The notes below the pieces were generated by a model, which saw only the letters and a list, made by a program, of their open reading frames with translations, was not told where the DNA came from and searched no databases. Source: Agarophyton chilense (lineage: Eukaryota > Rhodophyta > Florideophyceae > Gracilariales > Gracilariaceae). Taken from it: a DNA stretch of 64,000 bases. Below are positions 60,039-64,000 of the stretch, piece after piece (the stretch's first letter is position 1; every line of letters begins with the position of its first letter). The DNA lies in NCBI GenBank assembly GCA_030374765.1, contig JARGXX010000004.1:1700883-1764882 (forward strand), written 5' to 3'. The position numbers were made by a program, and so were the translations under genes.

Positions 60039-63000
60039 TTCACTCAATGTGAGCAAACTCGTTTCTCTTCTACCAGGCGCCGTACCAAGGCCATAGACGC
60101 TGTATAGAGCCGATTCCCATGCCTGTGTCTCCCTCTCACGGCTTTATACCGGCGGAAACGAAGGTTATTGAACCTGTTGGGGCTGAACGCCTTTTCTAGC
60201 GTCGCCCAACCTTACACTACCACAGGCGAATACTGTGGAATTTGAAAGGTGAACGAGCTTGCGTAAAGGGTGCCGGCAGACATGTTTGTGGAAAGACATG
60301 TTTTGGTGCACTTCCGAGAATTAGTAGCATCTGTATAGAAAGGAGAGTGGTGAGAAAGTTTGGTTTTTTAGAGTACTTGGTTGAAATTGAAAAGTTGAAT
60401 GTACATGAGTTGTGACACGGTGCAGTGAAGAAGAAGCGTTGTGGGCGAGTGAAGGTGTTTAGTGAAACATCATTAGGCTTTCGGTTTTGCAATGACGCTT
60501 GATATGGGTTTAAGCAGGCGTATGCGAGATATGAGGGGTGTGGTGAGAGTTTACGAGTGTGGCGCAAATGTAGGGAGGGGCGTGTGGGCGAAGGCGAAAA
60601 ACGGGGTGTTGGGGGCCCAGGGGGGTGTTTTTGGATGTGGGCAGACGTAGTCAAAAAGGGGGATTGGGATTGCCTGCAGGCAATAAATTTCAACTGCGAA
60701 TTACGGCTCATAATTTGCACCCCGATTGTTGATTTGCATTATTATTTCGCACTTTCGGGGTGCAAATTATGAGCCGTAATTCGCAGTTGACCAAAAGTGC
60801 CCGCAGGCAATTTCACTCAATGTGAGCAAACTCGTTTCTCTTCTACCAGGCGCCGTACCAAGGCCATAGACGCTGTATAGAGCCGATTCCCATGCCTGTG
60901 TCTCCCTCTCACGGCTTTATACCGGCGGAAACGAAGGTTATTGAACCTGTTGGGGCTGAACGCCTTTTCTAGCGTCGCCCAACCTTACACTACCACAGGC
61001 GAATACTGTGGAATTTGAAAGGTGAACGAGCTCGCGTAAAGGGTGCCGACAGACATGTTTGTGGAAAGACATGTTTTGGTGCACTTCCGAGAATTAGTAG
61101 CATCTGTATAGAAAGGAGAGTGGTGAGAAAGTTTGGTTTTTTAGAGTACTTGGTTGAAATTGAAAAGTTGAATGTACATGAGTTGTGACACGGTGCAGTG
61201 AAGAAGAAGCGTTGTGGGCGAGTGAAGGTGTTTAGTGAAACATCATTAGGCTTTCGGTTTTGCAATGACGCTTGATATGGGTTTAAGCAGGCGTATGCGA
61301 GATATGAGGGGTGTGGTGAGAGTTTACGAGTGTGGCGCAAATGTAGGGAGGGGCGTGTGGGCGAAGGCGAAAAACGGGGTGTTGGGGGCCCAGGGGGTGT
61401 TTTTGGATGTGGGCAGACGTAGTCAAAAAGAGCGATTGGGATTGCCTGCAGGCAATAAATTTCAACTGCGAATTACGGCTCATAATTTGCACCCCGATTG
61501 TTGATTTGCATTATTATTTCGCACTTTCGGGGTGCAAATTATGAGCCGTAATTCGCAGTTGACCAAAAGTGCCCGCAGGCAATTTCACTCAATGTGAGCA
61601 AACTCGTTTCTCTTCTACCAGGCGCCGTACCAAGGCAATAGCTGCTCTATAGAGCCGATTCCCATGCCTGTGTCTCCCTCTCACGGCTTTATACCGGCGG
61701 AAACGACGGTTATTGAACCGGTTGGGGCTGAACGTCTTTTCTAGCGGCGCCCAACCTTAGACTACCACAGGCGAATACTGTCGAATGTGAATGGTGAACG
61801 AGCTCGCGTAAAGGGTGCCGACAGACATGTTTGTGGAAAGACATGTTTTGGTGCACTTCCGAGAATTAGTAGCATCTGTATAGAAAGGAGAGTGGTGAGA
61901 AAGTTTGGTTTTTTGGAGTACTTGGTTGAAATTGAAAAGTTGAATGTACATGAGTTGTGACACGGTGCAGTGGAGAAGAAGCGTTGTGGGCGAGTGAAGG
62001 GGTTTTGTGAAACATCATTAGGCTTTCGGTTTTGCAATGGGGCTGGAAATGGGTCTACAGAGGCGTATGCGAGAGACGAGGGGTGTGGTGAGAGTTTAGG
62101 AATGTGGCACAAATGTAGGGAGAGGCGTGTGGGCGAAGGCGAAAAACAGGGTGTGGGGGGCCCAGGGGGATGTTTTTTGGATGTGGGCAGACGTAGTCAA
62201 AAAAGGGGATTGGGATTGCCTGCAGGCAATAAATTTCAACTGCGAATTACGGCTCATAATTTGCACCCCGATTGTTGATTTGCATTATTATTTCGCACTT
62301 TCGGGGTGCAAATTATGAGCCGTAATTCGCAGTTGACCAAAAGTGCCCGCAGGCAATTTCACTCAATGTGAGCAAACTCGTTTCTCTTCTACCAGGCGCC
62401 GTACCAAGGCCATAGACGCTGTATAGAGCCGATTCCCATGCCTGTGTCTCCCTCTCACGGCTTTATACCGGCGGAAACGAAGGTTATTGAACCTGTTGGG
62501 GCTGAACGCCTTTTCTAGCGTCGCCCAACCTTACACTACCACAGGCGAATACTGTGGAATTTGAATGGTGAACGAGCTCGCGTAAAGGGTGCCGACAGAC
62601 ATGTTTGTGGAAAGACATGTTTTGGTGCACTTCCGAGAATTAGTAGCATCTGTATAGAGAGGAGAGTGGTGAGAAAGTTTGGTTTTTTAGAGTACTTGGT
62701 TGAAATTGAAAAGTTGAATGTACATGAGTTGTGACACGGTGCAGTGGAGAAGAAGCGTTGTGGGCGAGTGAAGGTGTTTAGTGAAACATCATTAGGCTTT
62801 CGGTTTTGCAATGACGCTTGATATGGGTTTACAGAGGCGTATGCGAGATATGAGGGGTGTGGTGAGAGTTTAGGAGTGTGGCGCAAATGTAGGGAGAGGC
62901 GTGTGGGCGAAGGCGATAAAAAACAGGGTGGCGAAGGCGAAAACGGGTGTTTGGGGGGCCCAGGGGGATGTTTTTGGATGTGGGCAGACGTAGTCAAAAA

Positions 63001-64000
63001 GAGCGATTGGGATTGCCTGCAGGCAATAAATTTCAACTGCGAATTACGGCTCATAATTTGCACCCCGATTGTTGATTTGCATTATTATTTCGCACTTTCG
63101 GGGTGCAAATTATGAGCCGTAATTCGCAGTTGACCAAAAGTGCCCGCAGGCAATTTCACTCAATGTGAGCAAACTCGTTTCTCTTCTACCAGGCGCCGTA
63201 CCAAGGCCATAGACGCTGTATAGAGCCGATTCCCATGCCTGTGTCTCCCTCTCACGGCTTTATACCGGCGGAAACGAAGGTTATTGAACCTGTTGGGGCT
63301 GAACGCCTTTTCTAGCGTCGCCCAACCTTACACTACCACAGGCGAATACTGTGGAATTTGAATGGTGAACGAGCTCGCGTAAAGGGTGCCGACAGACATG
63401 TTTGTGGAAAGACATGTTTTGGTGCACTTCCGAGAATTAGTAGCATCTGTATAGAAAGGAGAGTGGTGAGGAAAGTTTGGTTTTTTAGAGTACTTGGTTG
63501 AAATTGAAAAGTTGAATGTACATGAGTTGTGACACGGTGCAGTGAAGAAGAAGCGTTGTGGGCGAGTGAAGAGACGCAGTGAAACATCATTAGGCTTTCG
63601 GTTTTGCAATGACGCTTGATATGGGTCTAAGCAGGCGTATGCGAGATATGAGGGGTGTGGTGAGAGTTTACGAGTGTGGCGCAAATGTAGGGAGGGGCGT
63701 GTGGGCGAAGGCGAAAAACGGGTGTTGGGGCCCAGGGGGGTGTTTTTGGATGTGGGCAGACGTAGTCAAAAAGAGCGATTGGGATTGCCTGCAGGCAATA
63801 AATTTCAACTGCGAATTACGGCTCATAATTTGCCACCCCGATTGTTGATTTGCATTATTATTTCGCACTTTCGGGGTGCAAATTATGAGCCGTAATTCGC
63901 AGTTGACCAAAAGTGCCCGCAGGCAATTTCACTCAATGTGAGCAAACTCGTTTCCCTTCTACCAGGCGCCGTACCAAGGCCGTAGACGCTGTATAGAGCC
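59896..64000. repeat. Satellite array of ~773-bp monomers
   Basis: Monomers start at 59896, 60669, 61441, 62215, 63012 and 63784 (periods 773, 772, 774, 797 and 772), and the last runs off the window. Copies are nearly identical, with a few substitutions and a short insertion in the fifth. Each carries a foldback (first ~143 bp) and about 630 bp of single-copy-like sequence. A 116-codon or longer minus-strand frame persists in several monomers but looks like a by-product of homogenisation. Confidence 0.95.

Noticed and set aside
60990-61340. A minus-strand ORF of 116 or more codons repeated in the satellite monomers
   Set aside because: Copies are nearly identical as DNA, so an open frame in each is not independent evidence. 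Start points vary and indels shift the frame in some monomers.
59896-64000. Regularly spaced repeats resembling a CRISPR array
   Set aside because: The whole ~773-bp unit is repeated, including the parts between foldbacks. There are no unique spacers, and the window is eukaryotic.

Overview
This window is eukaryotic nuclear DNA. It has a gene with four canonical GT-AG introns, LTR retrotransposons, a mariner-type transposon and subtelomere-like satellite DNA. Genes are mostly single-exon and intergenic DNA is repeat-rich. A red alga (for example a florideophyte) is my best guess, but this is weak inference; a fungus or another alga cannot be excluded from sequence alone.

Layout. 1-5,055: AT-rich DNA with a decayed Ty1/copia fragment and an (AC)n tract. 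5,061-16,380: an 11.3-kb Ty3/gypsy chromovirus coded on the minus strand, with ~98% identical LTRs and a 5-bp target duplication. Its gag and pol are broken, yet it carries an intact 591-aa ORF on the opposite strand. 16,531-18,076: a Tc1/mariner relic with ~200-bp inverted repeats, ending 49 bp from the next gene. 18,126-23,904: a five-exon minus-strand gene whose spliced product (~1,794 aa) holds five complete bestrophin domains in one chain. 24,887-26,470: an unrecognised 527-aa membrane-associated protein, divergent from the bestrophin gene. 26,771-33,838: a young 7-kb Ty3/gypsy element with identical 164-bp LTRs. It too has an antisense ORF, here with a papain-like Cys/His/Asp arrangement.

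35,252-59,452 is a minus-strand block of unusual, probably mobile genes. Two homologous proteins (one interrupted by a single TAG, one intact at ~1,847 aa) combine OrsD-like zinc fingers, a tyrosine-recombinase-like domain, a RecQ-type helicase and zinc knuckles. Upstream of the first lies a Ulp1-like protease gene; upstream of the second lies a gene fusing a DPPY-type DNA amino-methyltransferase to a SET domain. The 3' end of the intact helicase gene and its flank are repeated as 5'-truncated tandem copies sharing one 3' terminus, and each long copy contains TTTAGGGG telomere-like repeats. 59,896-64,000 is a satellite array of ~773-bp monomers, each with a foldback whose 33-nt arms pair perfectly, running off the window end.

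The strongest candidates for something new are the five-in-one bestrophin (natural bestrophins assemble as pentamers), the recombinase-helicase element with its methyltransferase-SET and protease neighbours, and the antisense ORFs in both Ty3 elements.
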